From Rhodopseudomonas telluris (GTDB lineage Bacteria; Pseudomonadota; Alphaproteobacteria; Rhizobiales; Xanthobacteraceae): 64,000 nucleotides of DNA. Made by a program: the position numbers and the translations under genes. Positions 26,905 to 39,050 of the stretch are shown in pieces. The stretch's first letter is position 1; every line of letters begins with the position of its first letter. The notes beneath the pieces are model-generated. The model ran no database searches. It worked only from the letters and a program-made list of their open reading frames with translations, and was not told the DNA's origin. The stretch spans positions 1,019,614 through 1,083,613 of the forward strand of contig NZ_JBHLWM010000005.1 in assembly GCF_042432815.1 (NCBI RefSeq), given 5' to 3'.

Positions 26905-27192
26905 CGATCCCTTGCTCGCAGCCGACACCGGCTGCGAGCTGGGTTCCGGCGACGATTTCCCCGCCGCCGGCTCCCTTCGCTCAAACGCGTTGCCTGCGCC
27001 GCGAGCACGTTAAAGCCCGAGCAGAATTGGTCCGCGCTCGCCCGCATTCGCAGCAGATCCTTTCAGCCGCAGCCGGCTTTTCGAAACCGCACTTCAAAAT
27101 TTCATGCGGTCGCATCTATTTTCGGCAGACCCATTGAGATTCCGACGGGGCGCCCCAAGTTCCAGCCATCCGCAATTTTCCAGGACGGCCCC

Positions 27193-28293
27193 ATGTCGAC
27201 TTCCAAGCTGTTCGAGCCCACCAAGCTCGGTCCGATCTCGCTCGCCAACCGCATCGCGATGGCCCCGCTGACGCGCAACCGCGCGATTCCGGAAGGGCTC
27301 ATCCCCAGCCCGCTCGCGCCGGAATATTACGGCCAGCGCGCCACCGCCGGCTTGCTGATCACGGAAGCCAGCCAGGTCTCGCAGCAGGGTCAGGGCTATC
27401 AGGACACGCCCGGCATCTATTCGGACGCCCAGGTCGCCGGCTGGAAGAAAGTCACCGACGAGGTGCACAAGCGCGGCGGCAAGATCTTCATCCAGCTCTG
27501 GCATGTCGGCCGCATCTCGCATGTCGACCTGCAGCCGAACGGCGGCAAGCCGGTCGCGCCCTCGGCCATCAAGGCTAATACCAAGACCTTCGTGGGCGGC
27601 AAATTCGCCGACGTCTCCGAGCCGCGCGCGCTCGAGCTCAGCGAAATCCCCGGCATCGTCGATGATTTCCGCAAGGCCGCGGCCAACGCCATCAAGGCGG
27701 GCTTCGACGGCGTCGAGATTCACGGCGCCAACGGCTATCTGCTCGACCAGTTCGTCCGCGACAGCTCCAACAAGCGCACCGACCAGTATGGCGGCTCGAT
27801 CGAGAACCGTGCCCGGCTGATGATCGAAGTCGCCGCGGCCGTCGCCAAGGAAATCGGACCGGAACGGACCGGCATCCGCATCTCACCGGTGACGCCCGCC
27901 AATGACGTCTCCGACTCGAACCCGCAGCCGCTGTTCGAATACATCGTCGACGAGCTGAACAAGCTGAAGCTGGTCTATATCCACGTCATCGAAGGCGCGA
28001 CCGGCGGCCCGCGCGACATCGCGCCGTTCGACTACGCCTCGCTGCGCAAGCGCTTCAGCGGCGCCTACATCGCCAACAATGCCTACGATCTCGCGCTCGC
28101 GAACCAGCATCTCGACTCGGGCGCGGCCGACCTGATCGCGTTCGGCAAGCCGTTCATCTCGAATCCGGACCTGGTCGAGCGCCTCAAGCGCAACGCCCCG
28201 CTGAACGAGCCCGATAAGGCCACCTTCTACGGCGGCGGCGCCAAGGGCTACATCGACTACCCGACGCTGGAATCGGCCCAGGCGGCGCAGTAA
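27193..28293 (+). CDS. Old Yellow Enzyme family alkene reductase
   Basis: 366 residues. An FMN-dependent ene-reductase of the NemA/OYE family that reduces activated C=C bonds or nitro groups with NAD(P)H. Motifs include MAPLTRNR (T27 near the flavin), IQLWHVGRISH, the substrate-binding pair H177/N180 in EIHGANGYLLDQF, and TDQYGGSIENRARLM. The C-terminal FGKPFISNPDLVERL closes the TIM barrel. Length is normal. Transcribed alone; followed by a large palindromic repeat. The physiological substrate is unknown; detoxification of electrophiles is a common role. Confidence 0.9.
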   Translation: MSTSKLFEPTKLGPISLANRIAMAPLTRNRAIPEGLIPSPLAPEYYGQRATAGLLITEASQVSQQGQGYQDTPGIYSDAQVAGWKKVTDEVHKRGGKIFIQLWHVGRISHVDLQPNGGKPVAPSAIKANTKTFVGGKFADVSEPRALELSEIPGIVDDFRKAAANAIKAGFDGVEIHGANGYLLDQFVRDSSNKRTDQYGGSIENRARLMIEVAAAVAKEIGPERTGIRISPVTPANDVSDSNPQPLFEYIVDELNKLKLVYIHVIEGATGGPRDIAPFDYASLRKRFSGAYIANNAYDLALANQHLDSGAADLIAFGKPFISNPDLVERLKRNAPLNEPDKATFYGGGAKGYIDYPTLESAQAAQ

Positions 28294-28310
28294 GCGCTTA
28301 GCCACACACG

Positions 28311-28452
28311 CCGTCATTCCGGGATGCGCCGCGCAGCGGCGCAGGCCCGGAATCCATAAGCCCTGTGCTCATTGTTGGGCGCGAAGTGCGGCCAAAGGCT
28401 AGTATAGGGGGTATGGATTCCGGGCTCGCGCTTCGCGCGCCCCGGAATGACG
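28311..28452. repeat. Palindromic repeat, GTCATTCCGGG family
   Basis: CCGTCATTCCGGGATGCGCCGCGCAGCGGCGC...GGAATCCAT at the left and ATGGATTCCGGGCTCGCGCTTCGCGCGCCCCGGAATGACG at the right, with about 50 bases of unrelated sequence between. Confidence 0.72.
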
Positions 28453-28478
28453 AACGAGAGGAAGTGCGCGGAACAGCA

Positions 28479-28506
28479 AAAAGGCCGGGATCGCTCCCGG
28501 CCTTTT
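28479..28506. terminator. Bidirectional terminator between OYE gene and glpV
   Basis: A perfect 12-base stem AAAAGGCCGGGA / TCCCGGCCTTTT with loop TCGC; A and T runs flank it so it can act on both strands. It lies 30 bases beyond the glpV stop and ends the glp operon. Confidence 0.88.
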
Positions 28507-28536
28507 GCGTTGATGGCGGTTCGACTTCGAGAACGC

Positions 28537-30336
<1,800 letters not shown>

Positions 30337-30408
30337 CCTTGGTTCCTCCATTAAGCGACAGCACTTCAGGCCCGGGTTGATCCCGGATCTGTTCCTCATT
30401 CGCCAGGC

Positions 30409-30735
30409 TCAGACGGTGCGAAAAATCACAACGGCAGAAACCAGCGACAGACCCGTGGCGAGCCAGAGGCTCGACACTTCGACACCCTCACCGACCGGCA
30501 GCGTGAACAGCGGATCGGTGCCGACCACCGCGATCCACACCAGGTGAATCACGGCGGCCAGGATCAGCGATAGAAACAGCCGGTCGCCGCGCGTCGTCGG
30601 AATCCGCAGCACGCCGACGCGCTCGACTTCCGGATAGGCCACCGCGAGCCAGGTCATGGTCCCGAGCGTGCAAGCCAGCGCGGCGAAGAACGCCGCAGTC
30701 GGCCAGGTCCACGCCATCCATGCGAAGGAGTCCAT
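30409..30735 (-). CDS. glpU: DUF2160 small membrane protein of glycerol operon
   Basis: 108 residues with three hydrophobic segments (WPTAAFFAALACTLGTMTWLAV, RLFLSLILAAVIHLVWIAVV and SLWLATGLSLVSAVVIF). It matches the DUF2160 membrane protein that sits between the permease and binding-protein genes in rhizobial glycerol operons (called GlpU there). Its role in transport is not established. A palindromic repeat lies between it and glpQ. ATG 30735 is preceded by GAGGAG. Confidence 0.75.
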   Translation of the reverse strand: MDSFAWMAWTWPTAAFFAALACTLGTMTWLAVAYPEVERVGVLRIPTTRGDRLFLSLILAAVIHLVWIAVVGTDPLFTLPVGEGVEVSSLWLATGLSLVSAVVIFRTV

Positions 30736-30780
30736 GATCAGCGCGCTCCTCTTCGATCGTAGCAGGCGAAGACAGCCTCT

Positions 30781-30863
30781 CCGTCATTGCGAGGAGCAAG
30801 GGGACGAAGCAATCCAGCTCCGAGCACGGCGCTCTGGATTGATTCGCTTCGCTTGCAATGACG
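30781..30863. repeat. Palindromic repeat, GTCATTGCGAG family
   Basis: CCGTCATTGCGAGGAGCAAGGGGACGAAGCAATCCAG pairs with CTGGATTGATTCGCTTCGCTTGCAATGACGG. It lies inside the glp operon, between glpQ and glpU. Confidence 0.75.
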
Positions 30864-30894
30864 GGCGAAACGTGGGTGCGTCATCATCATCCCC

Positions 30895-32602
<1,708 letters not shown>

Positions 32603-32603
<1 letters not shown>

Positions 32604-33706
32604 CAGGCGACTTGCTCCAGTGCGCTGCCCTCGACGATCTCGCTGTTGGCGTAGACGTGGATGCGCGAGGGTTCGAATTGCAGCCCGGCCTCGTCGCCGC
32701 CCGGCGTGAAACCGTCCGGCACGCGCGCGGCGAACTTGGCGTCGCCGACCCGCACCGAGGCGAAGCGAATGCGGCCGAGATCGTCGATCCGCTCGATGCG
32801 GCCCGACAGCACGCCCGGCGCCTTGGCGGTGAGATGCACGAATTCCGGCCGCACGCCGATCTCGATCTTAGCGCCGGCGGGGAGATTGTCGTAGCCGCGC
32901 GCCAGCCGGATGGCGTGGCCGCCGACCAGCGCGTCGCGGCCCTTCACCTCGGCCGGCACGATGTTCATGCCGGGCGAGCCGATGAAGTAACCGACGAAGG
33001 TGTGGGCCGGCTTCTCGAACAGCTCCTCAGGCGTGCCGCTCTGCACGACGCGGCCATCATGCATCACCACCACGGTGTCGGCGAACGTCAGCGCTTCGGT
33101 CTGGTCGTGGGTGACGTAGATCATCGTCAGATCGAGCGCGCGGTGCAGCGCCTTGAGCTTGCTGCGCAGCTCCCACTTCAGATGCGGATCGATCACCGTC
33201 AGCGGCTCGTCGAACAGGATCGCGGCGACGTCGTTGCGCACCAGTCCGCGCCCGAGCGAGATCTTCTGCTTGGCGTCGGCGGTGAGCCGCGTCGCCTTGC
33301 GATTCAGGTTCGGCGTCAGGTCCAAGAGATCGGCGATTTCCGCGACGCGCTTGTCGATGTCCGGCTTCGCCACGCCGCGGTTCTTCAGCGGAAAGGCGAG
33401 ATTCTCCCGCACCGTCATGGTGTCGTAGATCACCGGAAACTGGAACACCTGCGCGATGTTGCGCTCGCGGGTCGAGAGCTGCGTGACGTCCTTGCCGTCG
33501 AACAGGATCTTGCCGTGCGACGGCGTGACGATGCCCGAGATCAGATTGAGCAGCGTGGTCTTGCCGCAGCCGGAGGGGCCGAGCAGCGCATAGGCACCGC
33601 CCTGCCGCCAGGTCATCGACACCGGCTTCAGCGCGTAGGCGGCCGGCGGCAGGTTGTCGCCGACCAGATAGGAGTGAGCAAGATCGACGAGATCAATGCG
33701 CGCCAT
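32603..33706 (-). CDS. glpT: Glycerol ABC transporter ATPase with degenerate signature
   Basis: 367 residues from ATG 33706 (MARIDLVDLAHSYLVG). MalK/UgpC-type ATPase. Walker A GPSGCGKT (43-50), Walker B ILFDE (E167) and switch histidine H200 in YVTHDQTEAL are intact, followed by a TOBE-like regulatory domain. The signature motif is abnormal: LSGGQ is replaced by LTADA (141-145, context ATRLTADAKQKISLGR). It must pair with GlpS, whose defects are complementary. The gene starts 11 bases after the glpS stop. Not to be confused with the E. coli glycerol-3-phosphate antiporter GlpT. Confidence 0.88.
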
Positions 33707-33717
33707 CGGGATGCCCC

Positions 33718-34797
33718 TCAGTTCGGCTTCGGCGCGGCGACGAGGCGATCGGCCGCGTCGAACACGAACAGGTTGGCGGGATCGAGCACCGCGTCGAGCG
33801 GCTGGCCCGGCTCGAACTCGTGCACGCCATGCAGCACCGCGACCCAATTGTCGTCGCCGCGCTTGAGATGCACGAAGCTCTCCGAGCCGGTGATCTCGGT
33901 GATCGCCACCGTGGTCTGGAACGCATGACGATCCGGATCGGCGCGCTTCACCGCGATCTGATGGGCGCGGAAACCGACCCGATAGGCGCCGTCGCCGAGC
34001 CCGGCGAATACACCGGTCGCCGGCGCTTCGACGCCGCCCGCATAGTGCACCGTGCCGGCCTTCTTCTCGGCGCCGACGATGTTGAGCGGCGGATCGGAGA
34101 ACACCTGCGCGACGCGCAGCGTGTCGGGCTGGCGATACACCATCGGAGTCGGGCCGACCTGCAGCGCCTGGCCTTCCCACATGCAGATGGTGCGGCCGCC
34201 GAGCAGCAGCGCTTCGGACGGCTCAGTGGTGGCGTAAACGAAGATCGCGCCGGAGGCCTCGAAGATCTTCGGCAATTCGGTGCGCAGCTCCTCGCGCAGC
34301 TTGTAGTCGAGATTGGCCAGCGGCTCGTCGAGCAGCACGAGGTCGGCGCCCTTCACCAGCGCACGGGCGATCGCGGTGCGCTGCTGCTGGCCGCCGGACA
34401 TCTGCAGCGGCGTGCGCTGCAGATACGGCTCGAGCTTCAAGAGCTTCGCCGCCTCCTGCACGCGCTGCTCGATCTCGGCGCGCGGCTTGCCCTGCACGCG
34501 CAGCGGCGAGGCGATGTTCTCGTACACGCTGAGCGACGGGTAGTTGATGAACTGCTGATACACCATCGCCACCGAGCGAGTGCGCACGTCGGCGCCGGTG
34601 ACGTCCTTGCCGTCGACCAGCACGCGGCCGGAGGTCGGCTTGTCGAGGCCGGCGAGCAGCCGCATGATCGAGGTCTTGCCGGACAGCGTCGGCCCGAGCA
34701 GCACGCTCAGCGTGCCGCGCTCCAGCGTCAGCGACACGTCGCGGATCGCCGGCATCCCGTCGATCGTGCGGGTCACGTTTTCCAGGCTGACACTCAT
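33718..34797 (-). CDS. glpS: Glycerol ABC transporter ATPase lacking switch histidine
   Basis: 359 residues from ATG 34797, overlapping the glpD stop as ATGA. Walker A GPTLSGKT (35-42), signature MSGGQ (133-137) and Walker B LVLLDE (E158) are intact, but the switch-loop reads YATTEPSEAL, with T191 where other MalK-type proteins have histidine (VTHDQ-EAL). A TOBE-like domain fills the C-terminal third. With GlpT it should form a heterodimer with one complete ATP site (GlpT Walker A/B and His with GlpS signature) and one degenerate site. Confidence 0.88.
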   Translation of the reverse strand: MSVSLENVTRTIDGMPAIRDVSLTLERGTLSVLLGPTLSGKTSIMRLLAGLDKPTSGRVLVDGKDVTGADVRTRSVAMVYQQFINYPSLSVYENIASPLRVQGKPRAEIEQRVQEAAKLLKLEPYLQRTPLQMSGGQQQRTAIARALVKGADLVLLDEPLANLDYKLREELRTELPKIFEASGAIFVYATTEPSEALLLGGRTICMWEGQALQVGPTPMVYRQPDTLRVAQVFSDPPLNIVGAEKKAGTVHYAGGVEAPATGVFAGLGDGAYRVGFRAHQIAVKRADPDRHAFQTTVAITEITGSESFVHLKRGDDNWVAVLHGVHEFEPGQPLDAVLDPANLFVFDAADRLVAAPKPN

Positions 34798-36335
34798 GCC
34801 CGGCCTCCCATCTGTTGCTGGGGCTTCTCGGCGAAGCTGTTCGCCGCGATCCACTCGCCCAGCGCGGTGATCGCCTCGGGCGACAGCCGCAGACCGAGCT
34901 TGGATCGGCGCCACACGATGTCGTCGGCGCTGCAGGCCCATTCGTTTTTCATCAGATAGCGGACCTCGGCTTCCGTCAATGTGGCGCCGAAGTCGCGGCC
35001 GAGATCGGCCATCGACGTCGCCGCGCCGAGCACCAGGCGCGCGCGCGTGCCGTAGGCGTGCACCAGCCGATACGCGTGCGGCTGCGGCAGGAACGGGTAG
35101 TCACGGGTGAGTTGCGCCACCAGCGCGGGCCCGCCATCGACGGCGAAGTCGCCGCCGGGCAGCGGCTGCCGCGCGGTCCAGCCCTCCTTGGCCTGCGCGC
35201 CCTTCACGTAAGGTGAGAGCTTCTCCAGCGCCTCTTCGGACAGCCGCCGATAGGTGGTGATCTTGCCGCCATAGATCGACAGCAGCGGCGCGCCGCCCGG
35301 CGTGTCGAGCTCGAACACGTAGTCGCGGGTCGCCGCCTTGGCCTCGCTGGCGCCGTCGTCATACAGCGGCCGCACCCCGGAGAACGTCCACACCACCTCG
35401 GCTGGGGTCACCGGCTTGGCAAAGTACTGACTGACCGCATCGCACAAATAAGCGATCTCGTCCGGCGTCGCTTTCACCTGCGACGGGTCGCCGTGATAGT
35501 CGCGGTCGGTGGTCCCGATCAGCGTGAAATCGCCCTGATAGGGAATCGCGAACACGATGCGGCCGTCGGCGTTCTGGAAGATGTAGGCGCGGTCGTGCTG
35601 ATACAGCTTCGGCACCACGATGTGCGAGCCCTGCACCAGCCGCACCTTCGAGGTCGCGTTGACGCCAGAGCCGGACGCCAGCACGTTCTCGACCCACGGT
35701 CCGGCGGCATTGACCAGCGCCCGCGCCTGGATCGTCTCGCGCACGCCGCTGCGCATGTCCTCGGTGGTGACGTGCCAGATGCCGTCGTGCTGGCGCACCT
35801 CGACCGCGCGGGTGCGGGTGCGAATGTCGGCGCCGCGATCAGCCGCGTCGCGCGCGGTCAGCACGACCAGCCGCGCGTCATCGACGAAGCAGTCGGAATA
35901 TTCGAAGCCGCGCGTGAAGCGGCCCGGCACCAGCGGCTTGCCGACTTCGTCGTGGGCGAGATCGACCGAGCGGGTCGGGGGCAGCAGCTTGCGGCCGCCG
36001 ATGTAGTCGTAAAGGAACAGTCCGAGGCGCAGCCGCCAGGCGGGCCGCAGGCCGGAATGATGCGGCAGCACGAAGCGCAGCGGCCCGATGATGTGCGGCG
36101 CGATCTGCCAGAGCCGCTCGCGCTCGATCAGCGCCTCGCGCACCAGCCGGAATTCGAAATATTCGAGATAGCGCAGGCCGCCGTGGATCAGCTTGGTCGA
36201 CCAGGACGAGGTGCCGCTGGCCAGGTCGTTCATCTCGCAAAGGAAAACGGAATTGCCCCGGCCGGCCGCGTCGCGCGCGATGCCACAGCCGTTGATCCCG
36301 CCGCCAATGATCGCGAGATCGAAAACCTTTGCCAC
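34794..36335 (-). CDS. glpD: Glycerol-3-phosphate dehydrogenase, FAD-dependent
   Basis: 513 residues. Oxidises glycerol-3-phosphate to dihydroxyacetone phosphate at the inner membrane and passes electrons to the quinone pool. FAD-binding N-terminus FDLAIIGGGINGCGIARDAAGRG, then SGTSSWSTKLIHGGLRYLEYFEFRLVREAL, both typical of GlpD, and a C-terminal DAO_C domain. The start is GTG 36335 with GAGGAG upstream. First structural gene of the glycerol operon, 176 bases after glpR, with operator-like repeats in between. No glycerol kinase gene is visible here, so GlpK must be encoded elsewhere. Confidence 0.93.
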   Translation of the reverse strand: MAKVFDLAIIGGGINGCGIARDAAGRGNSVFLCEMNDLASGTSSWSTKLIHGGLRYLEYFEFRLVREALIERERLWQIAPHIIGPLRFVLPHHSGLRPAWRLRLGLFLYDYIGGRKLLPPTRSVDLAHDEVGKPLVPGRFTRGFEYSDCFVDDARLVVLTARDAADRGADIRTRTRAVEVRQHDGIWHVTTEDMRSGVRETIQARALVNAAGPWVENVLASGSGVNATSKVRLVQGSHIVVPKLYQHDRAYIFQNADGRIVFAIPYQGDFTLIGTTDRDYHGDPSQVKATPDEIAYLCDAVSQYFAKPVTPAEVVWTFSGVRPLYDDGASEAKAATRDYVFELDTPGGAPLLSIYGGKITTYRRLSEEALEKLSPYVKGAQAKEGWTARQPLPGGDFAVDGGPALVAQLTRDYPFLPQPHAYRLVHAYGTRARLVLGAATSMADLGRDFGATLTEAEVRYLMKNEWACSADDIVWRRSKLGLRLSPEAITALGEWIAANSFAEKPQQQMGGRA

Positions 36336-36397
36336 GGACGCTCCTCACCCAACGCTTGCGAATTGCTGCAGTGCAGCTTTCGCTTCTGTCGAATTTC

Positions 36398-36410
36398 TTT
36401 CGAGACGAAA
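36398..36410. promoter_or_regulatory. Putative GlpR operator
   Basis: A perfect dyad TTTCG-AGA-CGAAA between glpR and glpD. Further half-sites are nearby: CTTTCGCTTCTGTCGAA at about 36377-36393 and AAAACGAAAGC at about 36424-36434. DeoR-family GlpR repressors bind TTCG/CGAA-rich repeats before their glp genes, and derepression by glycerol-3-phosphate is the known pattern. Confidence 0.6.
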
Positions 36411-36511
36411 TAGATCAGAATACAAAACGAAAGCAAGCGGCATGTGACAGTTCTCCCGGCCGCTTCGGCGGCCAGGCAAAATCTCTAGTGATTACAGTCT
36501 ATTAGCGCGTT

Positions 36512-37339
36512 TCAGGCGGCGGTGTCGTCGAGGTCTTCGGCGCGTTTCGGCAAGGCTTCGATCACCTGAATGCCGTGCGCATCGCAGATGGTCTGCAGCG
36601 CCGGCGGCAGCGCCTCGTCGGTCACGAAGGTCTGGATCTGGCTCAAATGCGCGATCCGCACCGGCGCGCTGCGCCGCAGCTTGGTCGAATCCGCCACCAG
36701 CATCACGCTGCGGGCGTTGGCGATGATCGCCTGCGCGGCCTGCACCTCGCGATAGTCGAAGTCGAGCAGCGCGCCCTCCTCGTCGATCGCCGAGGCGCCG
36801 ATGATCGCGTAGTCGACCTTGAACTGGCCGATCAGGCTGATCGCCGCCGACCCGATCACCGCACCGTCGGCACGCCGGACCGTGCCGCCGGCGACAATGA
36901 CCTCGATGCGCGGATATTTGTAGAGCTGCATGGCGACATTGAGGTTGTTGGTAATGACCAGCAACTCGTGATGCGACGTCAATGCGCTCGCGACTTCCTC
37001 GGTGGTGGTGCCGATGTTGATGAACAGCGAGCAGCCGTTCGGAATCTGCGCGGCCGCGGCGGCGCCGATCGCACGCTTTTCTTCGGCGGCGACGAAACGG
37101 CGCGCCTCATAGGCGAGATTTTCGACTCCCGACGCGATGATCGCGCCGCCGTGGATCCGCGTCAGCGAGCGCTGATCGCACAGATCGTTGAGATCCTTGC
37201 GAATGGTTTGCGCCGACACTTCGAAGCGCCGGGCGAGATCGTCGACCATCACCCGCCCCGAGGCGCGGGCAAGATTGAGAATTTCGGATTGACGTTGGCT
37301 GAGGGCAGTCACGCGCACACCTGGAAAGAATCGATCCAT
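36512..37339 (-). CDS. glpR: DeoR-family glycerol-3-phosphate regulon repressor
   Basis: About 275 residues from ATG 37339; GTG codons at 37318 and 37312 would give starts closer to the usual ~255 residues. N-terminal HTH_DeoR (LSQRQSEILNLARASGRVMVDDLARRFEVSAQTIRKDLNDL) followed by LTRIHGGAI, then the DeoR sensor domain with FINIGTTTEEVA and the GGTVRRADGAVIG and GASAIDEEGALLDFDYREV motifs. Represses the glp operon just downstream on the same strand, relieved by glycerol-3-phosphate in known homologues. Confidence 0.87.
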   Translation of the reverse strand: MDRFFPGVRVTALSQRQSEILNLARASGRVMVDDLARRFEVSAQTIRKDLNDLCDQRSLTRIHGGAIIASGVENLAYEARRFVAAEEKRAIGAAAAAQIPNGCSLFINIGTTTEEVASALTSHHELLVITNNLNVAMQLYKYPRIEVIVAGGTVRRADGAVIGSAAISLIGQFKVDYAIIGASAIDEEGALLDFDYREVQAAQAIIANARSVMLVADSTKLRRSAPVRIAHLSQIQTFVTDEALPPALQTICDAHGIQVIEALPKRAEDLDDTAA

Positions 37340-37451
37340 GGTGCGGCGGTTCGCCGCCGCCGTCAACGCGCGGCGCAGAGGCTGCCACGCAACCGCAACG
37401 ACCGCTTCAATCGAACGACCCTGCTCTGAAGGCTCGCCACACGCACAGCCT

Positions 37452-37554
37452 CATGGTGAGGAGGCGCGAAGCGCCGTCTCGAACCATGGGCCACGGACGC
37501 AGCGCGGCCCCATCCTTCGAGACGCCCGGCTGCGCCGGGCTCCTCAGGATGAGG
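37452..37554. repeat. Palindromic repeat, CATCCTTCGAGAC family
   Basis: CATGGTGAGGAGGCGCGAAGCGCCGTCTCGAACCATGG then CATCCTTCGAGACGCCCGGCTGCGCCGGGCTCCTCAGGATGAGG, two hairpins. Upstream of glpR. Confidence 0.7.
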
Positions 37555-37626
37555 ACTCAGTGCCCATTGGAAGGCCTGGGCTTCGAGCAATTGGTGAGCA
37601 TCAGGTGCATGCACAGCCCCGCCCCG

Positions 37627-37715
37627 CGTCATGCCCGGCCTTGTGCCGGGCATCCACGTCTTGCTGACGTCAACTCAGAAAAGGCGTGGATGGCCGGGAC
37701 AAGCCGGCCATGACG
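37627..37715. repeat. Palindromic repeat, GTCATGCCCGGCC family
   Basis: CGTCATGCCCGGCCTTGTGCCGGGCATCCACG and CGTGGATGGCCGGGACAAGCCGGCCATGACGG, two hairpins with complementary CCACG/CGTGG edges. With the previous repeat it fills much of the glpR to flavin reductase gap (37340-37785). Confidence 0.72.
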
Positions 37716-37785
37716 GAGTGATTGGGGCGTGCGCGACGTTCAGAAGCATCGATGAAGCGCACAGAAAACCGCGCCCGCCGCCCAG

Positions 37786-38403
37786 CTATTCCGGCCGCGG
37801 CATGTCGAACATCGCGTCGGGGCGGATTTCGAAGTAGTCGCCGCGGCGGCCGGCGCGGACGATGGGGCGGGCCAGTGCGGTCTGATAGACGCCGTCCAGG
37901 ATCAGCCGCTTGTCGATATGCACCGCGACGACTTCGCCAATCGTCAGCCAGGCCTCGGCCTTGGTGCCGTCGGCGCCCTTGAGCTGGATGATATCCGACA
38001 GCTTGCATTCGAAAGACACCGGGCTCTCGCCGACGCGCGGCGGCTTCACCCGCGTGCTCGGCAGCTTGGTGAGCTTGCCGAGTTCGAACTCATCGACTTC
38101 CTGCGGCACCGTCGCCGAGGTGGCGTTCATCGCCTCCGCCAGATCCATCGTCACCAGATTCCAGACGAACTCGCCGGTCTCCTGGATGTTGGCGACGGTG
38201 TCCTTCCAGGTCGTCGAGGAAAAGCCGATCAGCGGCGGCTTGTAGTTGAAGGCGTTGAAAAAGCTGTAGGGCGCGAGGTTGACGTGGCCGGCCGCGCTGC
38301 ACGACGAGATCCAGCCGATCGGCCGTGGCGCGATGATGGCATTGAAGGGGTCGTGCTTGAGGCCGTGGCCGTTTGCCGGCTCGTAGGAATGCAGATCGGT
38401 CAC
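37786..38403 (-). CDS. Flavin reductase-like (FMN-binding) protein
   Basis: About 205 residues from GTG 38403 (VTDLHSYEPANGHGLKHDPF). The flavin reductase-like split-barrel fold is seen from PFNAIIAPRPIGWISSCSAAGHVNLAPYSFFNAFNYKPPLIGFSS. It binds FMN and may reduce it with NAD(P)H. The gene starts 14 bases after the TetR stop and is the last gene of an efflux operon on the minus strand, an unusual place for it. The link to efflux is by position only. Confidence 0.8.
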   Translation of the reverse strand: MTDLHSYEPANGHGLKHDPFNAIIAPRPIGWISSCSAAGHVNLAPYSFFNAFNYKPPLIGFSSTTWKDTVANIQETGEFVWNLVTMDLAEAMNATSATVPQEVDEFELGKLTKLPSTRVKPPRVGESPVSFECKLSDIIQLKGADGTKAEAWLTIGEVVAVHIDKRLILDGVYQTALARPIVRAGRRGDYFEIRPDAMFDMPRPE

Positions 38404-38417
38404 GCGGAGGTCCTGGG

Positions 38418-39032
38418 TTAGGAGACGGCGGCCACGGTTCGAGCGCCGAGGCTGCGCAGGATGAAGTCGATCATCTGATCGATCGTCGGACCATCCTTGT
38501 TGATGGTCTGGGCGATCATCTGGGGATGGAAAAATCGCATCATCGCCGTGCAGGTGCAACCCGCCGCCACCGCGACGTCCGGAACGTCGAACTCACCGCT
38601 TGCGGCGCCCTGGGTCACGATCTGGGTGATGGCGCCGACGATCTGCTGCATGTGCAGCACGCAAACGTCCCAGTTCTCTTCCATCGCGATCGCCACCATC
38701 TCGTGCAACTTCTCGTCGCCGACATAGCGCTCGCGATTCATCCGGTGCACGGTCGAGAGCAGCTTGCGCAGCCGGTCGCCGGCCGGTCCGCTCTCCGCCG
38801 CGATGCTCGCCGCAGCCTGCTCGACTTCGCCCATCAGGTGACGCGCCACGCCCGAATGGATCGCCTTCTTCGAGTCGAAGAAGCGATACACATTCGCCGG
38901 GCTCATCTGCAGCACCTTGGCGATGTCGGCCACCGTGGTCTTCTGGTAGCCGATCTGACGAAACAGACGCTCCGCCACCACGAGAATGCGGTGACGCATG
39001 TCGGCTTCGGTATTCTCGGAAATCACGCTCAT
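38418..39032 (-). CDS. TetR-family transcriptional regulator
   Basis: 204 residues. N-terminal HTH (ILVVAERLFRQIGYQKTTVADIAKVLQMSPANVYRFFDSKKAI, about residues 16-58), followed by a helical ligand-binding domain. It lies 18 bases downstream of the RND pump gene and 14 bases upstream of the flavin reductase gene, so it is encoded inside the operon it probably represses. The likely operator is the TGAC-N4-GTCA dyad before the adaptor gene at 43347. Confidence 0.87.
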   Translation of the reverse strand: MSVISENTEADMRHRILVVAERLFRQIGYQKTTVADIAKVLQMSPANVYRFFDSKKAIHSGVARHLMGEVEQAAASIAAESGPAGDRLRKLLSTVHRMNRERYVGDEKLHEMVAIAMEENWDVCVLHMQQIVGAITQIVTQGAASGEFDVPDVAVAAGCTCTAMMRFFHPQMIAQTINKDGPTIDQMIDFILRSLGARTVAAVS

Positions 39033-39050
39033 CAGGGCCGCAATGTCGAA

